Shown here piece after piece: positions 8,189-17,418 of a DNA stretch of 64,000 nucleotides. A model generated the notes under the pieces. The model did not search any database and was not told where the DNA came from. It saw nothing but the letters and a program-made list of their open reading frames with translations. Position numbers and translations under genes: made by a program. Origin of the DNA: Anaerocaecibacter muris (GTDB taxonomy: Bacteria > Bacillota > Clostridia > Christensenellales > Pumilibacteraceae); NCBI RefSeq assembly GCF_943192945.1, contig NZ_CALPCE010000001.1:1-64000 (forward strand), written 5' to 3'. How positions within the stretch are numbered: position 1 is the stretch's first letter; each line of letters starts with the position of its first letter.

Positions 8189-8217
8189 TTGACAAAATAA
8201 CGCAAACGTGTTATCAT
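8189..8217 (+). promoter_or_regulatory. Promoter of the CapD/PglF-like gene
   Basis: TTGACA at 8189-8194, 17-bp spacer, TATCAT at 8212-8217, followed by a GAGGAA ribosome binding site and ATG 8247. It separates this gene transcriptionally from glmM. Confidence 0.75.
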
Positions 8218-8246
8218 AACAGCGCAAACGGCTGAAACGAGGAATA

Positions 8247-10328
8247 ATGGCAAAGCAAACGAAAAAAAACGCCGACGGGCGGACGGAGCGCAAGCCCCGA
8301 GGAATAAAAAACAAAGCCAACAATATGCGGGCTTTATCGTTGCGTTACCGCGGCGTTATTTTGACTTTTATACTCGATATAGGTTTCTGCCTCGCGTCGT
8401 TCTGGGCGGCTCGCGCGGCTATGTTCAAAGAGGTGGCGTTTCCCGTAAACTACACCAACTTTGAAATTCCCATAATGATAATAATGACGGCTATACCCGT
8501 CTGTCTTTTGGCGTTGTTTAACTGTTACAACGTAATGTGGAAGTTTGCGGGACGCATAGAATTTATTAAGTTTGTCGGATCGTATATCGTTTCCGTCGTC
8601 ATTTTATTTATAATAAAAGCCATACTCGACGCGTCGTTCAACGTTCAGCTTTGGGGTACGCAGATAGTAATATATATCGTGTTTGCGCTTGTGCTAACCT
8701 CTATTCCGCGTTTTTCCAGTCTTATCGTCGGGTATGTCAAGCACGTCAGGCGCGGCAACCTGTCGTCGGGCGCAAGCGAACCGCCCAAGCGCACTATCAT
8801 TTACGGCGCGGGCAACGTCGGGTCGGTACTAAACAACAGATTTATAATCAATCCCGACGAAGGGTATTTGCCCGTCGCGTTTATCGACGACGATAACGAC
8901 AAGCACGGGCGTTCGATAGGCGGCAACCCCGTCGCGGGCGGACTGGACGACGTCGAAGCCATCTTCGAGCATTTTGAGCCGGACGTGTTTGTCATAGCGA
9001 TAACCGACCTCACGAAATCCCAGCTTCGTACCATATACGAACGCTTGTCCAAATTCAATATCCCCATAAAAATGCTTCCGCCTATAAGCGACGCGCAGGG
9101 TATAGCCACAACGTCGCTCACTCTGCACGACATAAAAATTGAATCGTTGCTCGGCAGGGACGAATTTAAAGTGCGGCAGGAACTTGTGGACATGTCTGTA
9201 AAGGACAAGGTCGTCATGGTTACGGGCGGCGCGGGCAGCATAGGTTCGGAGCTTTGCCGTCAGGCGCTCAATTTCGGCTGTAAACATCTTGTCATTTTCG
9301 ATCAGCACGAAAACGGCATGTTCAATATCGACCAAGAGTTTGTCAAAAAATACGACCCGTCGCGGTACTCGCTTATAATGGGTACGGTGCGCGAAGCGGA
9401 CAAGCTGGCGGCGGTGCTCGAAAAGTTCAAGCCCGAAACGCTGTTCCACGCCGCGGCGTACAAGCATGTTCCCATGATGGAAATCGCGCCGACGGAAGCG
9501 GTAAAGAACAATGTGTTCGGCACGAAAAACGTAATAGAACAGTGCCAAAAAGCGGGAGTCAAGCGGTTCGTACTCGTATCTACCGACAAAGCGGTCAACC
9601 CCGCCAACGTCATGGGTGCGAGCAAACGCCTTGCGGAAATGCTTGTGCAAACCCGCGCGTCGCAGGGTAAAATGCAAATGGCGGCGGTGCGGTTCGGCAA
9701 CGTGTTGGGATCGTCGGGATCGGTTATTCCCACGTTTTTAAAGCAGATTCGCGACGGCGGACCCGTGACCGTTACCGACCGAAACATCAAGCGTTATTTT
9801 ATGACCATACCGGAAGCGGTGCGGCTTGTCCTGCAAACAGGCGCGCTCGCGTCGAGCGGCGAGGTGTTTGTTTTGGACATGGGCGATCCTGTGTACATCT
9901 ACGACCTTGCGTGCAATCTAATTCGGTTAAACGGCTATGTTCCCAATAAGGACATACAGATAAAAATTTCGGGCTTGCGCCCCGGCGAAAAGCTGTTCGA
10001 AGAATTGCGTTACGATAAAGAAAAAGTGGATAAAACCATGCACGAAGGAATTTTCGTAACCAAGCTCGAAAAGATAGACAAAAAGAAATTCGACGCCGAT
10101 CTCGCCGAGCTTAAAGCGATAGCGGAACGCGAGGACGAGGCGGGCATAGAGAAAAAGGTGTTCGACATAGTGCCGCGCGCCGCGCGTGAGCAGGCTATTA
10201 AGGAACGCGAATCGAGCATGCGCGCCGCGGCGGCGGAAGCCAAAATGACGGAAACGGAACAAGCCGAAACGGTTGAGCAAGGCGAGCGCACCGCGCCGAC
10301 ATCGGGCGAAACGCAAGCGGTTGCGTAA
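8247..10328 (+). CDS. Membrane UDP-sugar 4,6-dehydratase (CapD/PglF/WbpM-like)
   Basis: A large membrane nucleotide-sugar dehydratase, 693 residues, as used for capsule, O-glycan or protein-glycan sugars. Four hydrophobic segments span about residues 33-170. A first Rossmann fold (YGAGNVGS, near 184) is followed by the catalytic Rossmann fold with TGGAGSIGSE near 326, DVTN-type contacts, and STDKAVNPANVMGASKR. There the usual catalytic Tyr is replaced by Met, as in the large membrane forms PglF and WbpM. GLRPGEKLFEEL closes the domain. The last 90 residues are a charged Ala/Glu tail. No glycosyltransferases or other glycan genes are adjacent, so the product sugar cannot be assigned. Confidence 0.9.
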   Translation: MAKQTKKNADGRTERKPRGIKNKANNMRALSLRYRGVILTFILDIGFCLASFWAARAAMFKEVAFPVNYTNFEIPIMIIMTAIPVCLLALFNCYNVMWKFAGRIEFIKFVGSYIVSVVILFIIKAILDASFNVQLWGTQIVIYIVFALVLTSIPRFSSLIVGYVKHVRRGNLSSGASEPPKRTIIYGAGNVGSVLNNRFIINPDEGYLPVAFIDDDNDKHGRSIGGNPVAGGLDDVEAIFEHFEPDVFVIAITDLTKSQLRTIYERLSKFNIPIKMLPPISDAQGIATTSLTLHDIKIESLLGRDEFKVRQELVDMSVKDKVVMVTGGAGSIGSELCRQALNFGCKHLVIFDQHENGMFNIDQEFVKKYDPSRYSLIMGTVREADKLAAVLEKFKPETLFHAAAYKHVPMMEIAPTEAVKNNVFGTKNVIEQCQKAGVKRFVLVSTDKAVNPANVMGASKRLAEMLVQTRASQGKMQMAAVRFGNVLGSSGSVIPTFLKQIRDGGPVTVTDRNIKRYFMTIPEAVRLVLQTGALASSGEVFVLDMGDPVYIYDLACNLIRLNGYVPNKDIQIKISGLRPGEKLFEELRYDKEKVDKTMHEGIFVTKLEKIDKKKFDADLAELKAIAEREDEAGIEKKVFDIVPRAAREQAIKERESSMRAAAAEAKMTETEQAETVEQGERTAPTSGETQAVA

Positions 10329-10408
10329 AACCGAATATAAAAAACGTTACGGCGCGCATAATCGCGCCCGCGCCGTAATATAGATTAGACGGCACGAGGA
10401 GGCGTATA

Positions 10409-11200
10409 TTGAATATGGTTTGGTGGCAAGCCATGATTTTGGGGCTTGTTCAAGGATTTACCGAATTTTTACCTGTGTCGTCGAGCGGACACTTGATACT
10501 TGTTCGCGAGTTGATGGGGCTAAATAACGGCGTAAACGCACAGTTCAACCTTATGTTCGACATAATGGCGCATATGGGCACGCTTATCGCCGTCGTAATC
10601 GTATTGTTCAAACCTATTCTCGACCTGTTTAAAAAGCCGTTTAAGCGGCTCGCTATGCTTGTTGTTGCGAGTATTCCCGCGGTCATTGTCGGGTTTACTT
10701 GCAAGGATTATATAGAACAGTATTTTTCCACGGCAAAATATCTTTGCTTCTTTTTCCTGTTCACCGCGGTGATAATGCTTGTTAGCGAGTTTTTGGCAAA
10801 ACGCAACAAATCGCCGCAAGAGCTCGGCTGGGGCGGCGCGGTAGCCATGGGCGTAATGCAGGGCGTCGGCGTGTTTCCGGGCGTGTCGCGGTCCGGTTCG
10901 ACCATATTCGGCGGCACGGTTGCCGGCACGGACTCCAAACAGGTCGCAACGTTTTCGTTCTTAATGAGTATTCCCATAATACTCGGGTCGCTGTTTTTGA
11001 GCGTACTGGACGCGGCGCAAGCGGGCGCAATGGCGCAAATAGACTGGTTCAGCATATTTATCGGCGCGGCGTCGGCGTTTGCGTCGGGGTATTTTGCGGT
11101 GCGGGTTATGCTCAAACTCATAGCAAAAGCCAACTTTAAATGGTTTTCGCTGTACTTGGTCGCCGTCGCCGTCGGCTGTTTCTTCGGATATTTTCTGTAA
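10409..11200 (+). CDS. uppP: Undecaprenyl-diphosphatase (bacitracin resistance family)
   Basis: Dephosphorylates undecaprenyl pyrophosphate at the membrane to recycle the wall lipid carrier. Family motifs are QGFTEFLPVSSSGHL near the N-terminus and FPGVSRSGSTI in the middle, holding the catalytic Glu, His, Ser and Arg residues. There are seven to eight hydrophobic segments and the length of 263 residues is typical. The start is set at TTG 10409 because AGGAGG at 10396-10401 lies 7 nt upstream of it. The in-frame ATG six bases later would leave a 13-nt spacing. Confidence 0.95.
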   Translation: MNMVWWQAMILGLVQGFTEFLPVSSSGHLILVRELMGLNNGVNAQFNLMFDIMAHMGTLIAVVIVLFKPILDLFKKPFKRLAMLVVASIPAVIVGFTCKDYIEQYFSTAKYLCFFFLFTAVIMLVSEFLAKRNKSPQELGWGGAVAMGVMQGVGVFPGVSRSGSTIFGGTVAGTDSKQVATFSFLMSIPIILGSLFLSVLDAAQAGAMAQIDWFSIFIGAASAFASGYFAVRVMLKLIAKANFKWFSLYLVAVAVGCFFGYFL

Positions 11201-11270
11201 TAAAAATTCGGCGGGCTGTTCTAAACCCGCAATCGACGACGTACAATAAAAATAACGTACAATCAAATAA

Positions 11271-11300
11271 TTCACATTATGCGCGCGGCAATCATATAAA
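11271..11300 (+). promoter_or_regulatory. ddl promoter (apparently leaderless)
   Basis: TTCACA at 11271-11276 and TATAAA at 11295-11300, spacer 18 bp. The ddl ATG at 11307 begins 6 nt after the -10 box, where transcription itself should start. No Shine-Dalgarno is present. Confidence 0.65.
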
Positions 11301-11306
11301 ACAAAT

Positions 11307-12395
11307 ATGATTGCTGTATTTTTCGGTGGTAGGTCGTGCGAGCACGACATTAGCGTGATAACGGGCTTGCAGGCTATGTCGGCATGCTCCAAAAAATGCG
11401 TCGGCGTGTATATCGACGGCGACGGAACGTGGTGGGCGGCGGACGCAAAGCGATTTTCGAGCGTGAACGCCGTAAAGAGCATGAAGTTCGACGGCAAGCG
11501 CGTACATATAAGACCGAGCGAACCGTATCTGTATCAAAAGAACAAACGCGAGTACAAGATAGACGTTGCATTGCTTTGTATGCACGGTATGCTCGGCGAG
11601 GACGGCACGTTGCAGGGCATGATGGAAATGTGCGGCATACCGTACACGGGCAGCGGCGTTGCCGCTTCGGCTATCGGTATGAACAAACTCCGATCGAAAG
11701 TCGTGTTCGAGCGCGCGGGACTTAACGTCTTGCCGTATATATCGGTAAACAAGACCGAATATTCCGCCGACCCGTCGGTCGCGGTCAAAGGCGTAAACGA
11801 AATTACGGGCTATCCCGTAATCGTCAAGCCGTGTAACCTCGGCAGTTCCATAGGCATAAGCATGGCGCACAATCAGACCGAACTGTTTGCGGCGCTCCGC
11901 GTTGCGTTCGAGTGGGACGACGTCGCGGTCGTGGAAAAGGCGCTCGAAAATTTTACAGAAGTCAACTGCGCCGTGCTGGGCGACGGGGAGTTCGACGGCG
12001 AACTGACCGTGTCGGACACCGAACAGCCCGTCGGCTGGAAAAACTTTTTGACGTTTACGGATAAATACGCGGGCGACGTAAAAGCCACGCGACACAAAAT
12101 CCCCGCCGAAGTCGGCGAGGAAGTAAACGCGGTTGTGCGCGAGCATGCGGAACGCGCGTTCCGCGCCGTCGGGTGCGGCGGCGTTGCGCGCGTGGATTTT
12201 CTCGTCAAGGACGGGCAAGTGTACGTCAACGAAATAAACACAATCCCCGGGTCGTTGTCGTGCGCGCTGTTCAAAAGCGACATGACTTTTTCCAAACTGA
12301 TTGACAGGCTTATAGACTGCGCCGTGCGCCGCAAGCGGCGGTTTGACGAACTTAAACGCACGTATACGCCGTTAAGCCCGATAATAGGCAAGTGA
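11307..12395 (+). CDS. ddl: D-alanine-D-alanine ligase
   Basis: ATP-grasp enzyme joining two D-alanines for the peptidoglycan pentapeptide. Motifs in order: FFGGRSCEHDISVITG (substrate 1 site), MHGMLGEDGTLQGMMEMCGIPYTGSG, VIVKPCNLGSSIGIS (ATP-grasp loop), and RVDFLVKDGQVYVNEINTIPG with the Mg-binding Glu and Asn. At 362 residues it fits the longer Ddl class. It appears to start without a leader after its own promoter. A run of intergenic repeats follows it before the germination operon. Confidence 0.97.
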   Translation: MIAVFFGGRSCEHDISVITGLQAMSACSKKCVGVYIDGDGTWWAADAKRFSSVNAVKSMKFDGKRVHIRPSEPYLYQKNKREYKIDVALLCMHGMLGEDGTLQGMMEMCGIPYTGSGVAASAIGMNKLRSKVVFERAGLNVLPYISVNKTEYSADPSVAVKGVNEITGYPVIVKPCNLGSSIGISMAHNQTELFAALRVAFEWDDVAVVEKALENFTEVNCAVLGDGEFDGELTVSDTEQPVGWKNFLTFTDKYAGDVKATRHKIPAEVGEEVNAVVREHAERAFRAVGCGGVARVDFLVKDGQVYVNEINTIPGSLSCALFKSDMTFSKLIDRLIDCAVRRKRRFDELKRTYTPLSPIIGK

Positions 12396-12427
12396 GTGTG
12401 AAAAGGCTTTAACCGTATGCGGCGGGT

Positions 12428-12563
12428 CGCCTTGATTTCTCGACAAGCTCGAAATGATGGGTGATTTGGCTTTACACGCCTATTATTTCGATCGAAGTGC
12501 GCGTGCCTTTTTCCCATCATTTCGACCGTATCGCGCCTCGCGCGCGTAGCGGAGAAATCAAGC
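12428..12563. repeat. Inverted copy pair of the GATTTCTC/GAAATGATGGG repeat
   Basis: The left part at 12428-12461 reads CCTTGATTTCTC, then GAAATGATGGG. The right part at about 12513-12563 is the same module inverted (CCCATCATTTCGACC, then GGAGAAATCAAG). The 50 bp between them are unique. A transcript could fold into a long stem. It occupies most of the 264-nt gap between ddl and the germination operon. Confidence 0.75.
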
Positions 12564-12659
12564 CGACAGCCGCATAAAGAAAAGTCAATACACCGCCGCA
12601 ATTTCGTGTTTATACACCGTTCCCGTATAATAGCGCGTTGCGTTCCGCAAAATATCGGT

Positions 12660-14072
12660 ATGGAAAACGTCGAGCGAATTTTGGGCGAGTTTGCCACGCC
12701 GAATAACGTAGTTACGCACGAATTTAAGTGCGGAAAGCTGTTGGGCGCGGTTATAGTTAATCCCGACCTATCCGACGCGAGCGTGCCTCGCGCGGTTATT
12801 TACGCGTTGGAAAACTGCGCACAAAAGCTGGACTCGCTCGACGATTTCGACAGGTACGCTCTGCTCGAATACGACATAAAAATTTCCTCGAACGTGCAGG
12901 ACTGTATAAACAAACTTCTAAACGGCGATATGCTGTTGTGCGTGGAGGGCGACGCGCGGTATGCGGTAATCAACGCGCGTTCATACACGACGCGCGCCAT
13001 TATGGAGCCTCCGACCGAAACGGTCATGCGCGGTCCGCGCGAGGGGTTTATCGAAGATTTAAAAACCAATCTCTCGCTGTTGGAGCGTCGGCTCAAAACG
13101 CCCGACCTCGCAATAGACCGCATGGAAATAGGCAGGCGCACAAAGACCAACGTCGCGGTGTGCTATCTTAATTCTGTCGCGGCGCCGCAGGTCGTGCAAA
13201 AAATAAAAAGTCGACTCAAAAAGATAGACATCGACGGCATTGTTGACAGTCACTATCTTGTGCCGTACCTCGAAGAAAAGCCGTACTCGGTTTTTACGCA
13301 GACGGGTATCAGCGAAAAGCCGGACGTGGTCGCCGCCAAACTGCTCGAAGGGCGCGTTGCGCTCGTAGTGGACGGGTCGCCCATGGTGTTGACCGTGCCG
13401 TTTGTGCTGATAGAGGAATTTCAATCGGGCGAGGACTACTATCAGCGCGCGCCTTACAGCACGTTCGTGCGCATACTGCGGTACTTGGGTCTGATTTTGG
13501 CGACGCTGTTGCCCGCGCTGTACGTAGCAATGCAAAACTTCCACTACACGCTTATCCCCGTTCGGTTTATGATAACATTGATGACGGCAATAAAGGGGTT
13601 GCCGTTGTCGCCGCTTGCCGAAACGCTGTTTGTTCTGTTGCTGTTTGAAATCATACGCGAAGCGAGCGTGCGCATGCCGCGCGCCGTGGGCATGGCGATG
13701 AGCATTGTGGGCGCGCTCGTGCTGGGCGAAACGGCTGTGAACGCGGGAATAATCAGCTCGCCCGCGGTAATGATAACGGCGTTGAGTTCCATTGCGCTGT
13801 TCACCGTGCCCAATCTTATAGGACCTATGAGCATACTGCGCTTGGCGTTTACGCTAATCGGCGGACTGTGCGGGCTGTTCGGGCTTATACTCGCCGTGCT
13901 GTTCGCACTGCATTACGTCTGTTCGCTCAACGCTTACGATTCGCCGTATCTCGCGCCGTTCGCGCCGCTCGTGTATTCCGACTTTAAGGACGCGATAGAA
14001 CGCGGTCCGCTCACGACAATGAAAAAGCGACCCAAAAGCATACCCAATCAAAACCCGACCCGACAAATATAA
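12660..14072 (+). CDS. Spore germination protein, GerAA/GerKA family
   Basis: A-subunit of a nutrient germinant receptor in the spore inner membrane. It has an N-terminal soluble region (to about residue 270) with FIEDLKTNLSLLERR and PQVVQKIKSRLKKIDIDGIVDS, a family hallmark. A membrane region follows: FVRILRYLGLILATLLPALYVA, FVLLLFEIIREASVRMP, and IGPMSILRLAFTLIGG. The product is 470 residues from ATG 12660. An upstream in-frame GTG at 12606 would add 18 residues, but neither start has a clear Shine-Dalgarno. ATG is preferred because MENVERILGEF resembles a family N-terminus. It is followed by the B and C subunit genes in the canonical order. Confidence 0.9.
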   Translation: MENVERILGEFATPNNVVTHEFKCGKLLGAVIVNPDLSDASVPRAVIYALENCAQKLDSLDDFDRYALLEYDIKISSNVQDCINKLLNGDMLLCVEGDARYAVINARSYTTRAIMEPPTETVMRGPREGFIEDLKTNLSLLERRLKTPDLAIDRMEIGRRTKTNVAVCYLNSVAAPQVVQKIKSRLKKIDIDGIVDSHYLVPYLEEKPYSVFTQTGISEKPDVVAAKLLEGRVALVVDGSPMVLTVPFVLIEEFQSGEDYYQRAPYSTFVRILRYLGLILATLLPALYVAMQNFHYTLIPVRFMITLMTAIKGLPLSPLAETLFVLLLFEIIREASVRMPRAVGMAMSIVGALVLGETAVNAGIISSPAVMITALSSIALFTVPNLIGPMSILRLAFTLIGGLCGLFGLILAVLFALHYVCSLNAYDSPYLAPFAPLVYSDFKDAIERGPLTTMKKRPKSIPNQNPTRQI

Positions 14073-14135
14073 TACCGTAAACGCGCGCGCTGTTTTGTGC
14101 CGCTACGGCAACCGACGCGCGGTCGGCTACATATT

Positions 14136-15326
14136 ATGAACGCACAAAGCACGGGAAAAGTTAATAACAAGATAGGCGCGGGCGAATCGGCGCAGGACGC
14201 GGGCAGCACCAACACCGCCGAGAGCAAACAGGCGACAAGCCGACAGCTGATTGCGATTATATTTATACTCGCAATAGCTACGAAGATGTTTCTACTGCCA
14301 ATCTTTCTAATACGCACGACGGGACGCGACGCGTATATAGCAATGGCGATAGGCGGAGGCATAGACCTTGTTGCGCTTGGCGTTATGATAGCGGCAATGT
14401 ACCTTTCGCGCGAGGTCGATTTTTTCACGCTGTTGAGTTCGACTATCGGCAAGGTCGGAGCCAAAATCGCGGTCGCGCTTATAGGGTTGTTTTTGTTCTT
14501 CAAACTCAACACCGCGGTCGCGGAAATTTTGGCGTTTTACGGCAACAACGTACTCAACGGGTTTAACGTATCGCTCATGACAATCGTGCTGTTGGTGTTC
14601 TTTGCGGCTGTGGGCGTGCATACGCTTCGCGCGCTATGTCGGCTTAACGAATTGCTTGTGCCGCTTATCGTCGCGTGCCTGACAGTGCTTGCGGTAATAG
14701 TGATACTGACGGGATTCGACCTTGCCAATATTTTTCCGTCGTTACAAAACCCCGAGAGCTTTACCGACGGGCTTATGCGCCATGCGGCGTGGATAGGCGA
14801 TTTTACGCCGCTCGTGCTGTTTATGGGACGAACCAAACTTAAAAAGAGCACGGGCGCGTTCGCCGCGGGCGCGGGCGCGATAGGCACAGCCGTCGCGGTG
14901 TTTTTTACCATGATAATGAGCGCGGCGTTCGGCAATGTGCCTATGCTCGCCGACAGCACGACCAACCTGTCCAACATTTTGCAGTTTTCCATAGGCAATG
15001 TTTACGGCAGAATAGACATGTTTTCATCGATACTGTGGAGCATATCCGTATTTATCGAAGCCGCGCTGTTCTTTTATGCGACATGCCGGTGCGTCGCGTT
15101 CGTGATAGGCAAAAACGCGCACTTTTGGATTTCTCTCGCTGTGACGGTGCTTGTATATATCGCGCAGGTGTTTGCGCTTGCGGACAGGACCTTGTTCTCG
15201 CTTGCGGTAACGTCGTTGCCGACGTCCGCCGTAATCTTTGCGTTCACGATTGCCGTGCCGACGCTTGCCGTAACGTGCGCGCTCGTACAACGCAACAAAC
15301 GCAATCGGGCGGAGCGTGATTCATGA
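14136..15326 (+). CDS. Spore germination protein, GerAB/GerKB family permease
   Basis: B-subunit of the germinant receptor, an APC-superfamily membrane protein thought to bind germinants. From ATG 14136 it has about 396 residues: a hydrophilic N-terminal 40 residues, then about ten hydrophobic segments starting QLIAIIFILAIATKMFLLPI. The RDAYIAMAIGG and ETFY-like loops are family-typical. Its 3' end overlaps the C-subunit gene by the ATGA at 15323-15326, implying translational coupling. An in-frame start at 14097 exists but lacks support. Confidence 0.88.
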   Translation: MNAQSTGKVNNKIGAGESAQDAGSTNTAESKQATSRQLIAIIFILAIATKMFLLPIFLIRTTGRDAYIAMAIGGGIDLVALGVMIAAMYLSREVDFFTLLSSTIGKVGAKIAVALIGLFLFFKLNTAVAEILAFYGNNVLNGFNVSLMTIVLLVFFAAVGVHTLRALCRLNELLVPLIVACLTVLAVIVILTGFDLANIFPSLQNPESFTDGLMRHAAWIGDFTPLVLFMGRTKLKKSTGAFAAGAGAIGTAVAVFFTMIMSAAFGNVPMLADSTTNLSNILQFSIGNVYGRIDMFSSILWSISVFIEAALFFYATCRCVAFVIGKNAHFWISLAVTVLVYIAQVFALADRTLFSLAVTSLPTSAVIFAFTIAVPTLAVTCALVQRNKRNRAERDS

Positions 15327-16516
15327 CGACCAAGAAAAAACTTATCGTGTATAAAATATTGCTGTTTGCTTTTGCTTTTCTCGTCGCGTTCATGCCGTCT
15401 ACGGTGTCGCGCAGTCGGGAGGTAAACAGCAGGGTTATCGTCGAGATTATCGGCGTGGACGGCGGCGAGAGCGTAAGCATTACGGCGCAGTACGTCATGC
15501 CGACGGAGGCGCAAGGATCGACAAGCAAAGACACCGTCACCGTCGAAGCGGACACGCTCGCCGAGGCAGTGGAAGCGCTTAATACCGCGCTCGGCAGGCG
15601 CGCGGAGCTGGGGCACTGCTCCATGGTAATTGTAGGCAAGGACGCGAGCGCGGATCTTTTGGGCGAGCTGATGTCGTCTACCGACGTCACGGCGGACGTG
15701 TACTTGTCGGCTGCGGAGGACAAGGCGAGCGATCTTGTGGGCGACCTGACTGCGTTCATGAAAAAGACGGGCGCGACCGACGCGGACTTTATCGCTTACG
15801 GCGCGCAAAAAGCGCACGTTGCGACTAACACGTTGTTGGGTTTTCTGTCCGACCTCGGAAGCGCGTCCGAAAGCGCGTATATTCCGCTCGTGGAAATGAT
15901 ACAAAGCGAGGACGCGGGTCAAGGCGGCGGCGCGTCGTCGGGCGGCGAACAGGGCGGTTCCGGCGGTTCGGGCAGTTCGGGCGGCGGCGAGAGTAAAGGC
16001 GGCGGCGCGGGCGAAGCGCAACCGACGGGCATGAAAGTGGAGCGGCTCGCGCTGTACAACAAGGACGGACGCGCGGGGATTTTGGACAATACTGCGGCGC
16101 GCGGCGTGGCGTGGGTGAGCGCGCCTGTCGAAAAAGGCATAGTCGCCGCCGACGTGGAGTTTGACGGCGAGGATATAAAAAACGTGACGGGGCGATTGCT
16201 CAAAAAGTACGTCAATATCAAAGTCAAGCCGTATTCGGCGACGGTCAAACTCAAAGCGTATATCGAGCCGAACGGCGACAAGTTCAACGCGCTCGACGCG
16301 GACAAGTCGGGCGCGGCTAAAAAGGCGGTGCGCGACGGGTTTGCCAAGGCGATAAAAGAGGAAATGGAATCGGCGTACCGAACCGCGAGTGACATGGAGT
16401 GCGACCCGCTGTTTATAGGCAGACAGTTTTACCGCTTTATGCCGAAGTTTTTCAGTCAATCGTATCTGCCCGCCAACGTGAACGTCGAGTTCGTAGTCGA
16501 AGTGATTTTAAGATAA
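15323..16516 (+). CDS. Spore germination protein, GerAC family, without lipobox
   Basis: C-subunit of the germinant receptor, normally a lipoprotein on the outer face of the spore inner membrane. The hydrophobic N-terminus (about residues 8-24) is followed by SRSREVNSRVIVEIIGVDGG, which aligns with the conserved start of mature GerAC. The lipobox cysteine expected just before is missing. A Gly/Ser-rich linker (about residues 195-232) separates the N-terminal domain from the C-terminal domain (VAWVSAPVEKGIV, then FIGRQFYRFMPKFF). The length of 397 residues is usual. It may be membrane-anchored by an uncleaved helix instead of lipid. Confidence 0.82.
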   Translation: MTTKKKLIVYKILLFAFAFLVAFMPSTVSRSREVNSRVIVEIIGVDGGESVSITAQYVMPTEAQGSTSKDTVTVEADTLAEAVEALNTALGRRAELGHCSMVIVGKDASADLLGELMSSTDVTADVYLSAAEDKASDLVGDLTAFMKKTGATDADFIAYGAQKAHVATNTLLGFLSDLGSASESAYIPLVEMIQSEDAGQGGGASSGGEQGGSGGSGSSGGGESKGGGAGEAQPTGMKVERLALYNKDGRAGILDNTAARGVAWVSAPVEKGIVAADVEFDGEDIKNVTGRLLKKYVNIKVKPYSATVKLKAYIEPNGDKFNALDADKSGAAKKAVRDGFAKAIKEEMESAYRTASDMECDPLFIGRQFYRFMPKFFSQSYLPANVNVEFVVEVILR

Positions 16517-16557
16517 ATCGAAGTAATAATATTGTCGTAAAGGCGTGTAAAAAACGC

Positions 16558-16586
16558 TTGACAAACGGCGGAAAATGTTATAAACT
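16558..16586 (+). promoter_or_regulatory. rpsU promoter
   Basis: TTGACA at 16558-16563 and TAAACT at 16581-16586 with a 17-bp spacer (an overlapping TATAAA lies at 16579). The AAGGAGGTG ribosome binding site follows at 16617-16624. Confidence 0.7.
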
Positions 16587-16630
16587 GAACAGGTTAAATC
16601 GGAGTTCTCGGAACGAAGGAGGTGTGAACA

Positions 16631-16804
16631 ATGGCAGTAATCCGCGTAGGCGAAAACGAATCGCTCGACAGCGCGCTCAAACGTTTTAAGCGCAAATGTC
16701 AAAAGGATAACATTTTGGGCGATATGCGCAAAAAGGAGTACTATGAAAAACCCTCCGTTAAGCGCAAGAAAAAGAAGGAAGCCGCCCGTAAACGTTTTCG
16801 TTAA
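16631..16804 (+). CDS. rpsU: 30S ribosomal protein S21
   Basis: Small basic protein of the 30S platform near the anti-Shine-Dalgarno region. Translation gives 57 residues beginning [20 protein letters not shown], with [22 protein letters not shown] and a Lys/Arg-rich tail ending KRFR, which is a standard S21. A very strong AAGGAGGTG lies 6 nt before ATG 16631. Downstream are a conserved 49-nt repeat and about 600 nt without genes. Confidence 0.97.
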   Translation: MAVIRVGENESLDSALKRFKRKCQKDNILGDMRKKEYYEKPSVKRKKKKEAARKRFR

Positions 16805-16831
16805 GCTCGTATGCATCGGCATATACGGCGT

Positions 16832-16880
16832 CAGCCATCGCGTCGCCCTCGGTCATTTACGTCTGTGTAAACTCCCGTCG
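16832..16880 (+). repeat. 49-nt hairpin repeat, copy A
   Basis: Starts 28 nt after the rpsU stop. It matches copy B at 44279-44327 over 49 nt without gaps (about 40 identical). Its central hairpin is TTTAC (16856-16860), a 6-nt loop, then GTAAA (16867-16871). Compared with copy B, two of the five pairs change on both sides. The core CGCCCTCGGTCAT and ACTCCCGTCG flanks are invariant. Confidence 0.75.
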
Positions 16881-17240
16881 TGCGCCGCTCGGACTTCCTT
16901 GTCTATGCCGCGCCTCCGCGCTTAACGCGCTTGATTGTTTGTTAAAGCAAAAGCGCAGCTATCGCTTATCGATGCTTAATCGCATCTTTCAAGCAATAGC
17001 GCAACGCTTGCTTTATACGTTTTATCGAACGGCTGACAGTGCTCCGACTCAAAGTAAAAGGAATTTACCGCGACAAGATTCGCGGCATAAATTTATTTTC
17101 GCGGCGTCTACCGAAAATCGGGCGCCGCTTTTCTATTGCGCCGACCACAACATATATTACCTTAATCGCGCCGCAGACAACAGCATGTTGCGGTGCATAA
17201 AAGGTCTTAAATGTTTACAAAAATATCATACTGAAACGGG
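16881..17240. other. Non-coding stretch between rpsU and the Spo0A-C-like gene
   Basis: No reading frame here shows recognisable protein character or a ribosome binding site. The stretch includes several short Cys/Arg-rich chance frames. No tRNA or known riboswitch was recognised. It may hold the 3' part of the 49-nt repeat element or an unrecognised RNA, but nothing specific can be supported. Confidence 0.4.
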
Positions 17241-17269
17241 TTGACAACGGTCGAAAAATGCGGTTTAAT
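17241..17269 (+). promoter_or_regulatory. Promoter of the Spo0A-C-like gene
   Basis: TTGACA at 17241-17246 and TTTAAT at 17264-17269, 17-bp spacer. The ATG is at 17419, giving a leader of about 140 nt with no recognised riboswitch. Confidence 0.7.
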
Positions 17270-17418
17270 TGTATTACTTCACTTTTACGGCCGTTTGCGA
17301 GCATTTTCGCAAGGGCGCACAAGACGGGAATAAACGTTGCGTTAAGCCGCATTTATTTGCCGTCTGCGCGCGGCGGGCGGCGCGCTTTGCGGTCGAGATC
17401 ATTTTAGGAGGTCATATT

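Noticed and set aside
12600-12660. Forespore sigma-G promoter of the germination operon
   Set aside because: A CATWHTA-like -10 can be drawn at 12626, but no matching -35 lies at the proper distance.
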